Shown piece by piece: positions 22,329 to 33,779 of a stretch of DNA of 64,000 bases (position 1 is its first letter; every line of letters starts with the position of its first letter). The stretch spans positions 2,356,286 through 2,420,285 of the forward strand of contig LNAC01000032.1 in assembly GCA_002007465.1 (NCBI GenBank), read 5' to 3'. Source of the stretch: Ailurus styani. Taxonomy: Eukaryota; Chordata; Mammalia; Carnivora; Ailuridae. The notes under the pieces were generated by a model. That model saw nothing but the letters and a program-made list of their open reading frames with translations, was not told the DNA's origin and searched no databases. The position numbers and the translations under genes are program-made.

Positions 22329-22526
22329 TTTTTTTTTTTTAAAGATTTTATTTATTTATTTCACAGAGGGAGAGAGATTACAAGGAAGCAGAGAGGGAGG
22401 CAGAGGGGGGGGGAAGCAGGCTCCCCGCTGAGCAGAGAGCCCGATGCGGGCCTCGATCCCAGGACCCTGAGATCATGACCTGAGCCGAAAGCAGAGGCTT
22501 TAACCCACTGAGCCACCCAGGCGCCC
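22329..22526 (-). mobile_element. Antisense CAN SINE, mustelid-like, perfect duplication
   Basis: The complement carries the GTGGGTTAAAGCCTCTGC head. TTTTTTATGCTTTCC at 22314-22328 is repeated exactly at 22527-22541. The body contains a G9 run. Low divergence and an intact duplication suggest a recent insertion. Confidence 0.97.
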
Positions 22527-22689
22527 TTTTTTATGCTTTCCAAAGAAGAAAGTGTGGGCCCACATTATCTATCTTCCAATAGGTCCTATGATCATTGTGA
22601 TTTATAGTAAAAAATACATATCAGGTCTTCATCCCCACTTCTGGCACAGAGCCCTTAAAACCATTGGAATTTCCTAAGTAATGAGAGCA

Positions 22690-23370
22690 ATAAAATTAGG
22701 TGATTTTTGTTATGTTAATGAGATGATTTTTGGAAAGCACCTAAGGAGGAGGGCTAGTTGCCAGCAGAACCAACCAATGTGACTGGGGGGTTGGAACTTT
22801 CAGCCCCACCCCCCTGACCTGTGGGGGGCAGAAAGGGGGGTGGAGATTGAATCACTCACCAATGCCAATGATTTAATCAGTCATGCCTGTGTAACAAAGT
22901 CTCTGTACAAACTCAAAGGGATGGAGTTTCCAGAGCTTCAGGGTTGGTGAAAATGTGGCAACGTGGGGAGAGTGGTGCCCTAGGAGAGGGCATGGAAATT
23001 CCTCACCCTTACCCACATCTTGCCTTACATATCTCTTCCATCCAGTTGCTCGTAAAATATATCCCTTTATAATAAACGGGTAATCTAGTAAATAAACTGT
23101 TTCTCTGAGTTCTGTGAGCCACTCTACACAGTGAAGCAAATCCAAAGAGGGAGTCATAGGAACCCCTGATTTATAGCTGGTCCATCAACAGCACAGGTAA
23201 CAAACAACCTGGGCCTTCTATTGACACCTGAAGTGGAGAGCAGTCTTGTAGAACTGAGCCACTACTCTGTGGGATCTAATGATATCTCCAAGTAGGTAGT
23301 GTCTGAATTGAGTTGAACTGTAGGACTCCCAGCTGGTACCCAAGAATTACTTGGATGTGTGTTCTTCATC
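22690..23370 (+). mobile_element. Solo LTR of an endogenous retrovirus, family unresolved
   Basis: A run of recognisable LTR phrases: TCACTCACCAATGCCAATGA, CAGTCATGCCTGTGTAAC, CTCTTCCATCCAG, then TTATAATAAACGGGTAATC, which holds an AATAAA polyadenylation signal at 23071-23076, and downstream GATTTATAGCTGGTCCATCA and GGATCTAATGATATCTCC. No internal retroviral gene sequence is adjacent, so it is a solo LTR. It looks like an ERVL-type mammalian LTR, but I could not name it. Ends are approximate. Confidence 0.65.
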
Positions 23371-23454
23371 CTCAAGCACTTCATGCTGCTGACAACCTCC
23401 TCCTTTGTTGTACTTTCATACTTCTTCATGGTTTAGCATTATTGTCACTTTGAA

Positions 23455-25330
23455 TTACCTACGAAGGGTACACTGTGATCTTTTTTCATGGTAAGGGACT
23501 TCTGAGAAAGAAATTATACCCAAATTCATCTTTGTGTCCCCAACACCAAGTCCAACTCTGAGCACATATATACTGCTACAAAATTTGCTTTTTTTCACCA
23601 TAAATATGTTATGGAAATCATTCCATATCATTGCATATCTCATTCTTCTTAATAGCTGCATAGTATTCCATTAGAGGGAAGTCTTAAAATTTAATTTCTG
23701 CTGATGAACACATCAGTTATTTCTAATTTTTCTTTACTGCCAATAATGCTATACTGAATATCTTTATAAATATGTTTTTGTGCAGGTGTGTGAATGTGTC
23801 TGTAGGATAAATTCCCAGAAATGGATCCATCTTAAATTTTTCATAAATACTGACAAACTCTTCTCCAAAAATAAATATTTTATCAGTCCACATTTCCACC
23901 AAAAGTTGTTTCAGAGTACTGGTTTCCATATCCTTACAAACACTAACTATCATAACTCTGTTTTAAAATCTTTGCCACCTAAAAAAATAAAAAATAAAAT
24001 AAAATAAAATAAAATCTTTGCCACCTAGATATGTGAAAAATACATCACTGTGCCTTTAATCTGCATTTCCTTGAATATAAAGAGGTCAAGAACCTTTCAA
24101 TATGTTTAATGGGCACTTGTATTTATTCTTTTATAAACTACCTGTTAGTGTATTTTGCTTGTTCTTTTTTTGCAGTGTCGACTTCTAATTAATTTGTAAG
24201 AACTTTTCTAACTTTTCTAAATTTTCTTTTGCCATAGTGCTTGCAAATAGTGTTCAATTCAATAAAGCATTTTTCAGTGCATAAAGGTTATATGTTCTGG
24301 GTGTGTGGATTTCATCTTTTATTAATATTAAAATAAGACCTCTGTTTAGTGTATTTTGTCTTAAATTTTTCCTTTCTCTTATATTTCATCCCTAATTTCT
24401 TTTTGTGTGCATTTACCTGGTATATCTTGTCATGTCTCTTTTTAAAAAATTTACTTAATTTTAAGTATGTCTCTTGTAAATGGAAAATAGTGACCTTGCT
24501 TTTTCACATAATTGGAAAGCCTTTGCTTGTGAGTGTGTGCATGTGTTGTTGAGTGGTGTGGGGAAAAGAAGGAACTCATTCACATTCATTCTGGCCACTC
24601 ATATATTCTTACTACTTACTTAGTCTTCTTGCTGCCTTCTTAATTTGTACTTCAGTTTATTATATCTGCTTTTCACTTCTTTTCTTCTTTATTAGCTTGT
24701 GCTTATTTCAAGTATAACCAAATATAGCTGCACTTTTATTTCTCTATCAGAGTCAAGAATTATTCAAAATCTATAAACTATCTCCACACAACCATCAAGA
24801 TGAGACCTTCAACAGAATTTTAACTCCTCTCCCAACTCCTGGGCTTCACTGAAGTAAACTGAAATTTTAGTTACAAATTGTTTTATTGTTATAATCTGTC
24901 TCCTCTGGTATAAAAATCCTTAAAATTTGCATTAAATTTTACAATGACAATATCTCTTAGTTACTATGAATTTCATACCATTCTATCTTTTACGCCTTGG
25001 CTTGCCTTCTTGATTTCTTTATTCTGATTTATTTTTCATTTGGCTGGAGTATTTTCCTGAGCAACTGTTTTTATGAAAGCTATATAGATAGCATGTTTTC
25101 TATGTCTTCTTACATCTTCACAATTGAATGACAATTTGGGTGGATGTGGAATTCTTGGGGGGGGAGGGGGCCATTGTCCTTTTTCCTTAGAATCCATCAT
25201 CTCTTAGTTTTTACTATTTGCCTATGAAAAGCTGGTTCCAATCTGATTATCTTTCTTGGTGAGTAATCTGGTTTTTTGCCTGGAAGCTTGGATTGAAAAT
25301 TTTCAAAGGATATGAAGTAAAAAGTTACTC
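23455..25330 (-). mobile_element. Decayed antisense L1M
   Basis: From 23640 the plus strand reads AGCTGCATAGTATTCCATT, AATGCTATACTGAATATC, GTGTCTGTAGGATAAATTCC and CAGTCCACATTTCCACC, the reverse-complement order of an old L1 3' region. Further along, TCTCTTGTAAATGGAAAATAG at about 24470 resembles antisense ORF2, and 25120-25280 has weak L1 5' character. Overall heavily diverged with probable internal deletions. It contains the tail-only insertion at 23965-24027. Confidence 0.6.
23965..24027. repeat. 17-bp direct repeat flanking an (AAAAT)n tract
   Basis: AAAATCTTTGCCACCTA occurs at 23965-23981 and again at 24011-24027. Between the copies is nothing but A-rich units of AAAAT. This is the structure of a target-site duplication around a poly(A)-type tail with no body. 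Confidence 0.9.
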
Positions 25331-25655
25331 CAAAAAAATTAATGCCTGTTCCAAGGATTTAATGATTTCACAAAAGCGATTTAAGAATAATTTATATTCT
25401 ACTTTAAAAAGTAGCTAATTTTTACCAAAGGCATAATAATTAGTTTTTTTAACTGAGTAGCAAAAGAGCAAATGTGATTTATCTCTATGATTAAAAAAAA
25501 TTAGGTTATGCCGAATGAATTATTTTCCAATAGCAAGGGTTTTGAGAAAAGTTTATAAAACTAAGCACTGCAAAAGAAGTTTCTCAAAAGCCCAGGAGGT
25601 TCCCCGGAATTGGAAAGGAATTCTAGATCCAATTACATAACATTTAGCAATGGAA
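25331..25655. other. A/T-rich anonymous sequence
   Basis: Nothing recognised. Confidence 0.5.
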
Positions 25656-25800
25656 GAGAATGTGTCAGGCACTTCACTAACATTATTTTCTTCAGTGGTT
25701 CTCAAAGAAGTTAAAAACTTAGTCAAGACCCCACCACTGGTAGATAAGTGGCAGAACGTGAATTTGAACCCAAGATTCTATGCCTCCAGTACATATTCAC
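25656..25800 (-). mobile_element. Antisense MIR fragment
   Basis: TTAGTCAAGACCCCACCACTGG, GATAAGTGGCAGAACGTG and AATTTGAACCCAAGATTC follow the antisense MIR core. Confidence 0.7.
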
Positions 25801-26645
25801 TTTTCAGCACACCATGTCATGTGGAGTGTCAACAAAGTTCTAGGCATGTGGCTAAGAGCTGTGAGGGACACAAAAGGTGAATGTCACCAAGCCTCAGCCT
25901 TCAGGTTGGATACATCTCTGCAGTGGTTACCTACTTAATGAACTTAGCTTTTTAAAAAGTAGCCCTTCTCTTCTTGTTAGTAAAAATTAGGCCACAAATC
26001 TGTGATTCAGAAGAAAAATGTCCTTATCCAGGTGGATTTTTATACATTAGCATTTAGGGCAAATTGCCCAAAAATTCAACACTAATTTACCCCCGGGATC
26101 TCAGCCTATAGTTGCTGTTGGAATTTTTGGCAAGTAGATTTCCCCCAGGGTAATAGTCAAATTAAGAAGTATTTTTAAAGAAAAGGTGTGAGAGTCTTAG
26201 GCAACAGTTCAAAGCTTGGTGTTCAAAGGTGGGGAGGGGTACTCAGCCAAGCGGTGTTTCAGCGGTAAAAGAAGAGGTTGTCTGTTTACCTTGCCTAAAC
26301 CTCTGCTTAATGGATCAGTGGTAGAGTTTCATGTGCCATGGTGGGAGTCTTGACTTTGCACTCAAAATTAGAGTGGACTGTGCTTTAACTCCTAACAGCA
26401 AAGTTACTATAGCGGATTTGGGATAACATCTCCAGGGTCAGTCCTGAACTCTCTGCCAGAGAGTTTGGCAATCCAGATACACACTTCCCACACCGCTACT
26501 ACTCTCTTAGAGCAGAACCTGAATTGATGAATTCTGTCCCCATTGAACTGGCAGTCCCCTTAGACCAACCAGAAAAATAATATTAGTAACAATAATATTG
26601 TTTTACCATTAATTTGCCATTATTTACCAATAATATTGCTTTACC
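25801..26645. other. Anonymous noncoding sequence
   Basis: No family was recognised. It holds a local ATTACCAATAATATTG duplication-like motif near 26610-26645. Confidence 0.5.
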
Positions 26646-26815
26646 ATTCATTAATCTTCCCAACAACTCCATGAGCTTATATATATATTTTATACATGAG
26701 AAAACTGAGGCCCAATGAGATTAAGTGATTTACTGAAGATTCTACAGCAAGTAAATGACAGATCCAGGATTTGAACACACATAGACTGGCCTTGAGTGTG
26801 CATTACTAACCACCA
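26646..26815 (-). mobile_element. Antisense MIR
   Basis: CATGAGAAAACTGAGGCCC, GATTAAGTGATTTACTGAAG and GATCCAGGATTTGAACAC match antisense MIR. A TATATATAT run sits in the loop region where the consensus has its ATTATTATC segment. Confidence 0.85.
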
Positions 26816-28215
26816 CCATTTATAAAGTTTCATATGGTCACATCTGACCTTTAGAGAAAATTTTCTCTCACTCGGATCAATCATGTTCAGGCTGAGTGAG
26901 AGTTTGGTTGAGGAAACTGACTCACTAGAGGACCAGCTCCTACAAAGTTAAGAGCTCTTACAGATTCCAAAGAGACCTAAAAGAAGAAATGTCAAAATTT
27001 AAACATCAAGATGGGATGGGGTAGAAATCCATGGGAGGACAATATTAAGGGGAAGCTAGAACTGAATGGGCAGGTCAGTACTCATCCCCAAAACAGTCCA
27101 TAGCAACAAGATTAAGTCATGCCCCACTACCTGGTAAGCCAAGGATACTGAATCTGCTCACTGACCTGATCAGAACTGATTTAAGAATTGAGAATGGTTG
27201 AGCCAAATGGAACCATTATGGGAAAAAGGGCAGAGGCTAGACACTAGAATAAACATAAAGGGAATAATTTTTAGGTCCACGGTCAATTCCAACTTGAGAA
27301 AATATCCACATATAGTTTCCCACTTCAAGTTAAATTTCTACTGTCAAGCTATCTGACCTACTTTAATGTCCCTTTCTCTTACACTTCACATAAAATAAAT
27401 GTTTAATACAAACTTGTTAATTGAGGTCAAATGTAAGATAGAAAGGACAGCCCCTAGTGTCATTCCTGTCTCCCAGTGATCCTCTTGGAGACTCACTTCC
27501 TCTTTGCCAGTTAGTACTCCCCAGGATAAGCTATCCACTCTAGAAAGCCTGCAGATTTACTCACAACTAAGCACTGGCTAGATATGTTACAGCTGCTTCG
27601 GATGAGCTTGACCAGTAAGATACAGGGTGTGCCAAACCAAGGAATCCTCTGTCCAGCATAAGACAGCCAATCTGACTTTTTTTTTTTTTTAAGACCCACA
27701 GAAGACTGACTAAAATTCATCCTCAGCAAAGTAAGACTGACAAGGAACCTAGAGGTAAAAACCATAGGTAAGGGCTTTCCTGGCTGGCTTTTTAACTTTA
27801 TATGCTGTGAAAAACCAGAGGGTTTTTTCATTATTTGAATCTTCTCTTATTCAGGGTTTTCAGTCAAGGGTGTCTCTGGCTGTCAAGAGAAAATGCTGGC
27901 AGCAGGAAGGGTAGATTGGCCACCTTTTATTTCTATCAACCCTAGAGGCATTGCTTTTTGCCAAACTGCCCACCCCACATGAAAGGATTCTCTTTCTTCT
28001 GGTTTTGATCTAGTTCTCTGGCAAGACAAATATGATTTTTCATAGCACTTGTCTTCCTCCAGCCAAGACACAGACTGTTTGTTTGGATACATGGTCTCAT
28101 TTCTATAATCCTTTAACCTATGCACCAGAGTGGATGATGGGTCTGCTGGAGCTCCATCTAGAGCAGCTGAGGAATCGGGGGTCACTTCCCGAGGAGAGGA
28201 CACATGTCTAGAGAA
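26816..28215. other. Anonymous noncoding sequence
   Basis: No assignable family. A T13 run lies near 27668. A 131-codon antisense frame at 27883-28278 overlaps the L2 end that follows and has no recognised domain. The 27500-28215 part has the phrase texture of an old repeat, but I could not match it. Confidence 0.4.
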
Positions 28216-28305
28216 AGACATAAGCTCCATGAGGTGAGGGTCTGTGTCAGTCTTGAATAATCCCATAATCCCTGCCACATATGGACATCCAGTAAATGAA
28301 GGTGG
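28216..28305 (+). mobile_element. L2 3' end fragment
   Basis: ATAAGCTCCATGAGGTGAGG, then GTCTGTGTCAGTCTTG and CATCCAGTAAATGAAGG, follow the sense L2 3' terminus. Confidence 0.6.
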
Positions 28306-29090
28306 GTGTTCAATAACTTCTACAAACTTACTTTTGTACAGAAGCTATTGGTGCTAGATGGCAGTGCACGAGAGAATCTGGAAGAAATTTATCCCATCTG
28401 TATTCTCAGTGGCCAACACTATAGATTATAACATCTTTTCCCAAAGTACTTCCTGGGACACTAGACTCAAAATGTGCTCAGCAAAAACTTGATTGCACAA
28501 TCAAGTCAGTTTGGAATAGTGCATACCACAGTCCCTTTCAAGAGTCCCTATTCACATTAAACTATTAAGGAGACTTTTTCAGTTGTTTTGTAAAGAAACA
28601 TGTTTAACTTTAACCCAAAATTTCCTAAAATGTTTTTGATCATGGACTCTTCACTTTGTACCTACTGCTTACTATCCCATGGAAGTAGAGCTCCTCTGAA
28701 CTCACCTCGGAATTATATTTGGAAACACTAAGTTATGTCACGATTGAACCTCTATTGTTCCCAGTAGTACTTGGAGTGGATATTCAAGACTTTTCTCTAA
28801 AATCATTAATTACATGAACTTGGTGAATTATAATTTCTAAATCATGCTGCATGAAAATAGAGATAATGAGTCCCTTCTGCCTTCTTCTGAGGAGACGTTG
28901 GCACTTTCCTGTCTCAGAAGGAGAGGAGTTGACCAAGAACAGCTTCTCCATCAGTTCAGTAATCTTGTGCATTGCCTGGTGTGGAGCTCCCAGGGGCTCA
29001 GGGACCCACAGGGTGAAAGAGGGAATCAGACCCCTGTTCACGTGTTCAAGTGTTCAAGCCTCTGTTCAGGCTTCTTCTTGTGACTGCCTA
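28306..29090. other. Anonymous noncoding sequence
   Basis: No repeat recognised. A small internal repetition of GTTCACG, GTTCAAG, GTTCAAG occurs at about 29036-29058, just before the LTR. Confidence 0.5.
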
Positions 29091-29400
29091 TGTGTCAGCT
29101 TGGCTAGGCTAATAAACCCAGTCATTAAACACCAGTCTATGTATTACTGTGACGATACCTTGTAGATGTGGTTAACATCTGCAATCAGTCAACTTTAAGT
29201 AAAGGAGATAGTCTTCAATAATCTGGAAGGGCCTCTTCCAGTCAGAAGAAAGATCTTAAAAGCAAAACTGAGGGGTTTTTTCTAGGAAGAAGAAATCTTA
29301 CTTGTGCTCAGCAGCTCCAGCCCCTGCCAGAGAGTCTCCAGTGTCCTGTTGGTTCTGGTCTCCCTGGCCTCCGGTAGAACTCTGCCTGATACACTGCTCA
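29091..29400 (+). mobile_element. MLT1-type (MaLR) LTR
   Basis: It starts TGTGTCAGCTTGGCTAGGCT and continues TAGATGTGGTTAACATCTGC, AATCAGTCAACTTTAAGTAA, CTTAAAAGCAAAACTGAGG and GAAGAAGAAATCTTAC, the diagnostic order for MLT1 LTRs. The 3' end is blurred. The long frame overlapping it is not a gene. Confidence 0.85.
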
Positions 29401-30116
29401 TTGCAGCTGTCCCTCATCAGCAGCCCTGTCAGTCAGGCTAACAAACTTTTCAAGCAGAGTAAGGAGCATCTTCCCCTCAGGCATCTGAAAGGATATGCCT
29501 CAAAGCAGCAGGAAGTGTCAGGATCTGCGATCTGTCCTGACAAGAAGGTTGGGAAGGAGAGACAGGAATGCCCTTTGCCTTCACCCTGGAGGCATATGTT
29601 ATCCCTGAGGCAATTTGTGTCTCTTCCACTGTTGCTGTCCAGCAGCGGGGATGGGTAGGGGGCAGTATGGAGTTTGGGGCTGTAGTGGAGAGGGGGTGCT
29701 GCTCAACCTGATGTATTTCCATGCCTAGGCACAACTAGGTGAAATAATTTGTGGAAAAAATGCTTGCTTTGATTTAACTATTTTTTCACAGTTTCATAAT
29801 ATCTCAGGGCATTTATTTTGCATTTAAGATGAAGAGCATAGATTTGTATATATTATGGAAATAGACTGTGTTTCTCATTTCGATAAAGAATGTGAAAGCC
29901 CAGTCTACTCGGCAGCATTGACATGAGGGAGAGTTGGGACACGTTTGCTTGTGCACTTACACGGGTGTTCTTTACACTGTATAGAGAGAGGAATTTAATC
30001 TTCACAATGTCTGTTTAAAACACTAAAATGTGCATACTCAGTGATTCCAGGTCTAAGAATTTATCCTGAGGATATATGTAAAGTTGTCACTTATGAGAGA
30101 TTTCATGTCACTTGTG
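29401..30116. other. Anonymous noncoding sequence
   Basis: No family was recognised in the remainder up to the next SINE target site. Confidence 0.5.
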
Positions 30117-30130
30117 AAAAATTAGAAGCC

Positions 30131-30324
30131 ACTTGGGGCACTTGGGTGGCTCAGTCAGTTAAGCGCCTAACTCTTGATTTTGGCTCAGGTCATGATCTCA
30201 GGGTCATGAGATCATGCTGACATTGGGCTCTGCACTCAGCAGGGAGTCTGCTTGTCCCTTTCCCTCTGCTCCTCCCTTGCTCATGCTCTCTCTCTCTCTC
30301 AAATAAATAAATAAAATCTTTTTT
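30131..30324 (+). mobile_element. CAN SINE with perfect duplication
   Basis: CACTTGGGTGGCTCAGTCAG head with a TTAAGCGCCTAACTCTTGAT variant that marks an older subfamily. AAAAATTAGAAGCC at 30117-30130 is repeated exactly at 30325-30338. Confidence 0.96.
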
Positions 30325-30399
30325 AAAAATTAGAAGCCTGTCCAAGAGTAAGGTTAGTAAACTATAGTATAACAATACATAATAGAATAAAATAAAAAT

Positions 30400-30605
30400 A
30401 GCTGTCATTCATTGAAGAGCGTGCCAAGCAGTATTCCGTAAGGGTTTTACATTACTAACTCAGTTCTCACAAAAAACCTACAAGGCAGGTTCTAGCATCT
30501 TCTTTTTACAGATGAGCAACCTAAGCAGAATGGCAGGATAAAGATCACACAGTTAGCAGGTGGAGCTGGAATTCCAGTCTGAGCACTTTGGCTCCAGAGC
30601 ACGCT
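30400..30605 (-). mobile_element. Antisense MIR
   Basis: GTCATTCATTGAAGAGCGTG, TTTACAGATGAGCAACCTA, GATCACACAGTTAGCAGG and TGGAGCTGGAATTCCAGTC follow antisense MIR. Confidence 0.85.
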
Positions 30606-30670
30606 CCGTGTCTCCAGTATGCCTCACTCGCAAGAAGGATGATGTTATTTCAAACATCCATGTATTCAGA

Positions 30671-30674
<4 letters not shown>

Positions 30675-30719
<45 letters not shown>

Positions 30720-30780
30720 ATATATACATATATATATACACACATATATATACATATAAAGGGGGGAGAGAGAGAGAGAG
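30675..30780. repeat. Compound (TA)n / (CATA)n / (GA)n microsatellite
   Basis: About 16 uninterrupted TA units pass into TATG, TACA and CACA variants, then a G6 run and eight or so GA units. Long alternating TA can extrude as a cruciform and is a likely length-variable site. The tyrosine/isoleucine-rich frames through it are artefacts. Confidence 0.97.
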
Positions 30781-30920
30781 AACACAGCAACAACAAAAAT
30801 GGAAATTCTTCACTTTAAAATCAATGATCTTCCTTTTTTCTTTCTTGCTCATCTGTATTTGCTAAATTTTCTACAATAAATTTAGTAACTATTTTATAGT
30901 TTAAAAATAAAAACAATAAA

Positions 30921-31112
30921 GGTGCAACTGGGTGGCTCATTTGGTTAAGCAGTGGACTCTTGATTTTAACTCAGGTCATGATCTCAGGATCCTGGGATGG
31001 GGGGGTGGGGTCCGCACTCAGCAGGGAACCTGCTTGGGATTCTTTCTCCTTCTCCCCCACTCATGTGCACGTGCTCTTTCTCTCTGTCTCTCAAATACAT
31101 AAATCTTTTTTA
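30921..31112 (+). mobile_element. CAN SINE, older subfamily
   Basis: GTGCAACTGGGTGGCTCATTTGG head with the TTGATTTTAACTCAGG variant. Flanks AAAAATAAAAACAATAAA (30903-30920) and AAAAATTAAAACAATAGA (31113-31130) differ at two positions. Confidence 0.92.
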
Positions 31113-31130
31113 AAAAATTAAAACAATAGA

Positions 31131-31629
31131 AACTCATGTTCTTATTTTGATTGAGAAAAAATTCCTAATTTGTCTGGTCAAAAGATTAGAGTCAGGTCAA
31201 TGAAGACTCAACATTCAGGACAGCTACTCAAGCCAATTCATTCCAGATGAACACGAAGCAGGCAGCATGGGAAGGACTCCTCCAGGACACAAGTTCCAGG
31301 CCCCCACGTCATACGCACCATCAAGAAGCCAGTCAGTCAACAAGCCCTCTGCTAGGACATCTCCTGTACCCTCCTTTAGCTAGTTTCCAAACATGAGTTC
31401 TCTCCACACAGCCAATTATCATGATTACTAACAGTGACCATGAGTTTCAAGTCTATACTCTCTTGAAAAGTCAGGAAATAAAATAAGTAATAAATGTGGT
31501 GAGTTGGGACTTCACAGAACTCTTTGTTAGTGGGTGTGCTCTGGATCTTCTGCAGTCGGTAAACATGTTGAATGCTTTGAGAAATAATCAGGAATGTAAG
31601 GGTTAGAGCCGAATAGACTCTTACAGATA
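31131..31629. other. Anonymous noncoding sequence
   Basis: Nothing recognised. Confidence 0.5.
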
Positions 31630-31780
31630 AACTCCAATTAACTTCATTTAACAAAGATCCCAAGGCTCAGAGGTTAAATAACTTGTTCTCAGTTACCCAG
31701 ACTGTCAGAGGCCAAACCAGAATTAAAAACCAAATTTTTATTGTCTAGTCCATACTCTCTCTGCTGAGCCATGCTACCTT
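31630..31780 (-). mobile_element. Antisense MIR
   Basis: CAAGGCTCAGAGGTTAAATAAC, TTACCCAGACTGTCAGAGG and CTCTCTGCTGAGCCATGCTA match the antisense MIR core and end. Confidence 0.75.
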
Positions 31781-31849
31781 GGGGGTTTGGGTTCAGTTGG
31801 AAGGAGTGAAAGGAAGTATTGGAAAAAAAACAATAGATACTTTATCAAA

Positions 31850-32030
31850 ACCATCTTGTGTTCACTTTTATTATACTAGCAATATATACAAAAGAGAAGT
31901 ATGCAGAGTAAAACATGAAGGTCCCTTCTACCCACAATTCCCCCACCCACCCCAAGAGATTACCACAGGGAATAATTTGGGGTATGACCTTCCAAACCCC
32001 TTTCCACAAATGTCATACATGTATTTAGTG
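31850..32030 (-). mobile_element. Possible antisense L1M 3' end
   Basis: CAGAGTAAAACATGAAGGTCC, CCCCACCCACCCCAAGAGAT and GACCTTCCAAACCCCTTTCC follow the order of an antisense L1M 3' UTR. Weak. Confidence 0.4.
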
Positions 32031-32037
32031 GCGTGCT

Positions 32038-32059
32038 AGAACCAGCTCATGCTGGTTCT
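32038..32059. other. Perfect 9-bp inverted repeat with 4-base loop
   Basis: AGAACCAGC, loop TCAT, GCTGGTTCT. It could form a short hairpin in either strand. No T-run or gene end lies nearby, and eukaryotic polymerase III or II termination is not implied. Confidence 0.9.
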
Positions 32060-33779
32060 TGAGAGCCAACTTAAATATTCAGGAAAAGTTGTGAGCTGGT
32101 TGTTAAACACAGTCATTATTAAAAATTAACGTATACAAACTTACAATTAAATTATATTAAAAACAAAGATAAAAAGTACTCAAGACACATCACTTCCTTT
32201 TTTCCCCCCAGCTTTTTACTACTGTCTACGTTCCTGGGGTTATTTGCCTTTTTTGGGTCTTATGATGGAAAGAGTAATGGTGTGTTATTGTACATCTCTT
32301 CCCAGCTTCACGTTTTTACATTTATTGGATCCACCAGAGTGGCAGCCTTTACACCAAGGAAATTAACAAACACTACAAAACAGGCCCAACCCTCGCTTCC
32401 ACCGAGACAGCCAGTTTTGGGGCATCTACTAGCTGGTATATACCGTAAGAGACATTTTTTTCAAGTTTGTTTTTTCTTTATAATAAACAGACTATTAAGA
32501 ACTTGCATAAATCTGTTAAATGCATTTCTTTTCCTTGGTGAAAACAGAGAAGCACTTACTGAAACACGTAAAATCTCCATTCTTTAAACAATTACTCATT
32601 TTCTCTTCCTCAATAACCTGCTCCCTTGATAATCTAAACTTCTATTTTAGCTAAATCTCTGTTCCTTTTAACTTTCCTCTTCAGGGATATTCTGCCTCCC
32701 TGCCTCAGTTCACCCCCATACCTTTCAAGCTTTCTTAAGAGAGAAAGAGCATTTTTAATGGCAGAGGTGAAGTTAAAGGTAATTACTTAATAGGCAACAA
32801 AACAAGAATGGCTGGATTTGCTTGCCCATGGTAAGCACCAGATCCTCCTAGAGGCTACCTGGGCACTCCTAGTTCCTGGATGTTGGAGGGAAAGTGATAT
32901 ACTTAGTCTCTTTTGTTTACACACCAGAAGATTAGGTTTCCTTAAATTCCTAAGGAATTTCAGAAGATTAACTTTTAGATAGGAAACTTCATAGGCTGAG
33001 CAGGCTGAGAAAAGAAAAAAGAAAAAAATCATGTCACCCTCAAGCAGTTCCATCAAGGGATAAAATTTTAAATCACATCATGTCTCACACCCATTTCTTA
33101 GTGCAAAATAAATCACTTGAACAGAGGGCAAGCCAATTTTTACTTTAAAAATGTTGTGTCCTAAGGCTGTCTTCTTGAACTTCAAAAGCACACTTTGTAA
33201 TTACTCTACCTATCAAAGGAAACTCAACATTTCACCTCCAATTTCTTCAGCTTGTGTTATCACTTTTAATTGTTAATAAACCACATCAATTTTAAACTGA
33301 TTTTTCTGTTTGGGAATTCAATGTTTTCAAACAGAATACCCTGAATTATATATAAGTAGACTTATTTACGTACCAACTAAAGTTAAGTGGGCTTTTTCTC
33401 ACTACCTGTCATTGGTTTTATTTTTAGTAATTTCTGACATTTTGGAGACTCACAGCAACTCATGTCCCTCATTTTTTAAAGGAACTTTTCCAGGAATGAG
33501 AAGGATAAAAAATGCCAGGGGTTTTATTGGGGTTTTTGCCCAACATTGATACCGTTTGATTGCGCGACATGAGCCTACCTGTGACTTTTTTTTTTTTTAA
33601 AGAAAGTGAAATGCTAAAAAATAATTTGCTAAACTCGGCCACACTACCAACCTTCATTCAGATTTGTGTAAACCTTTCATTTCCCTAACAAGATTTTCCC
33701 CAGCCTGGAATTCGTAAGATCAGTTCTTACCATCAACCTCTCTGCAACAGTAGGCACTGACCATGTCTACTTGACAGAA
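32060..33779. other. Repeat-poor anonymous sequence
   Basis: No family was recognised. The first 400 bases have the flavour of an old interspersed repeat that I could not name. A T12 run followed by AAAG at about 33588-33602 may be a remnant retroposon tail. Confidence 0.4.

Noticed and set aside
27883..28278. 131-codon antisense frame that looks moderately protein-like
   Set aside because: It starts inside an L2 3' end, shows no known domain and has no evident splice signals. Kept as anonymous DNA.
30553..30865. Tyr/Ile-rich frames on both strands
   Set aside because: They are translated TA/CATA microsatellite.
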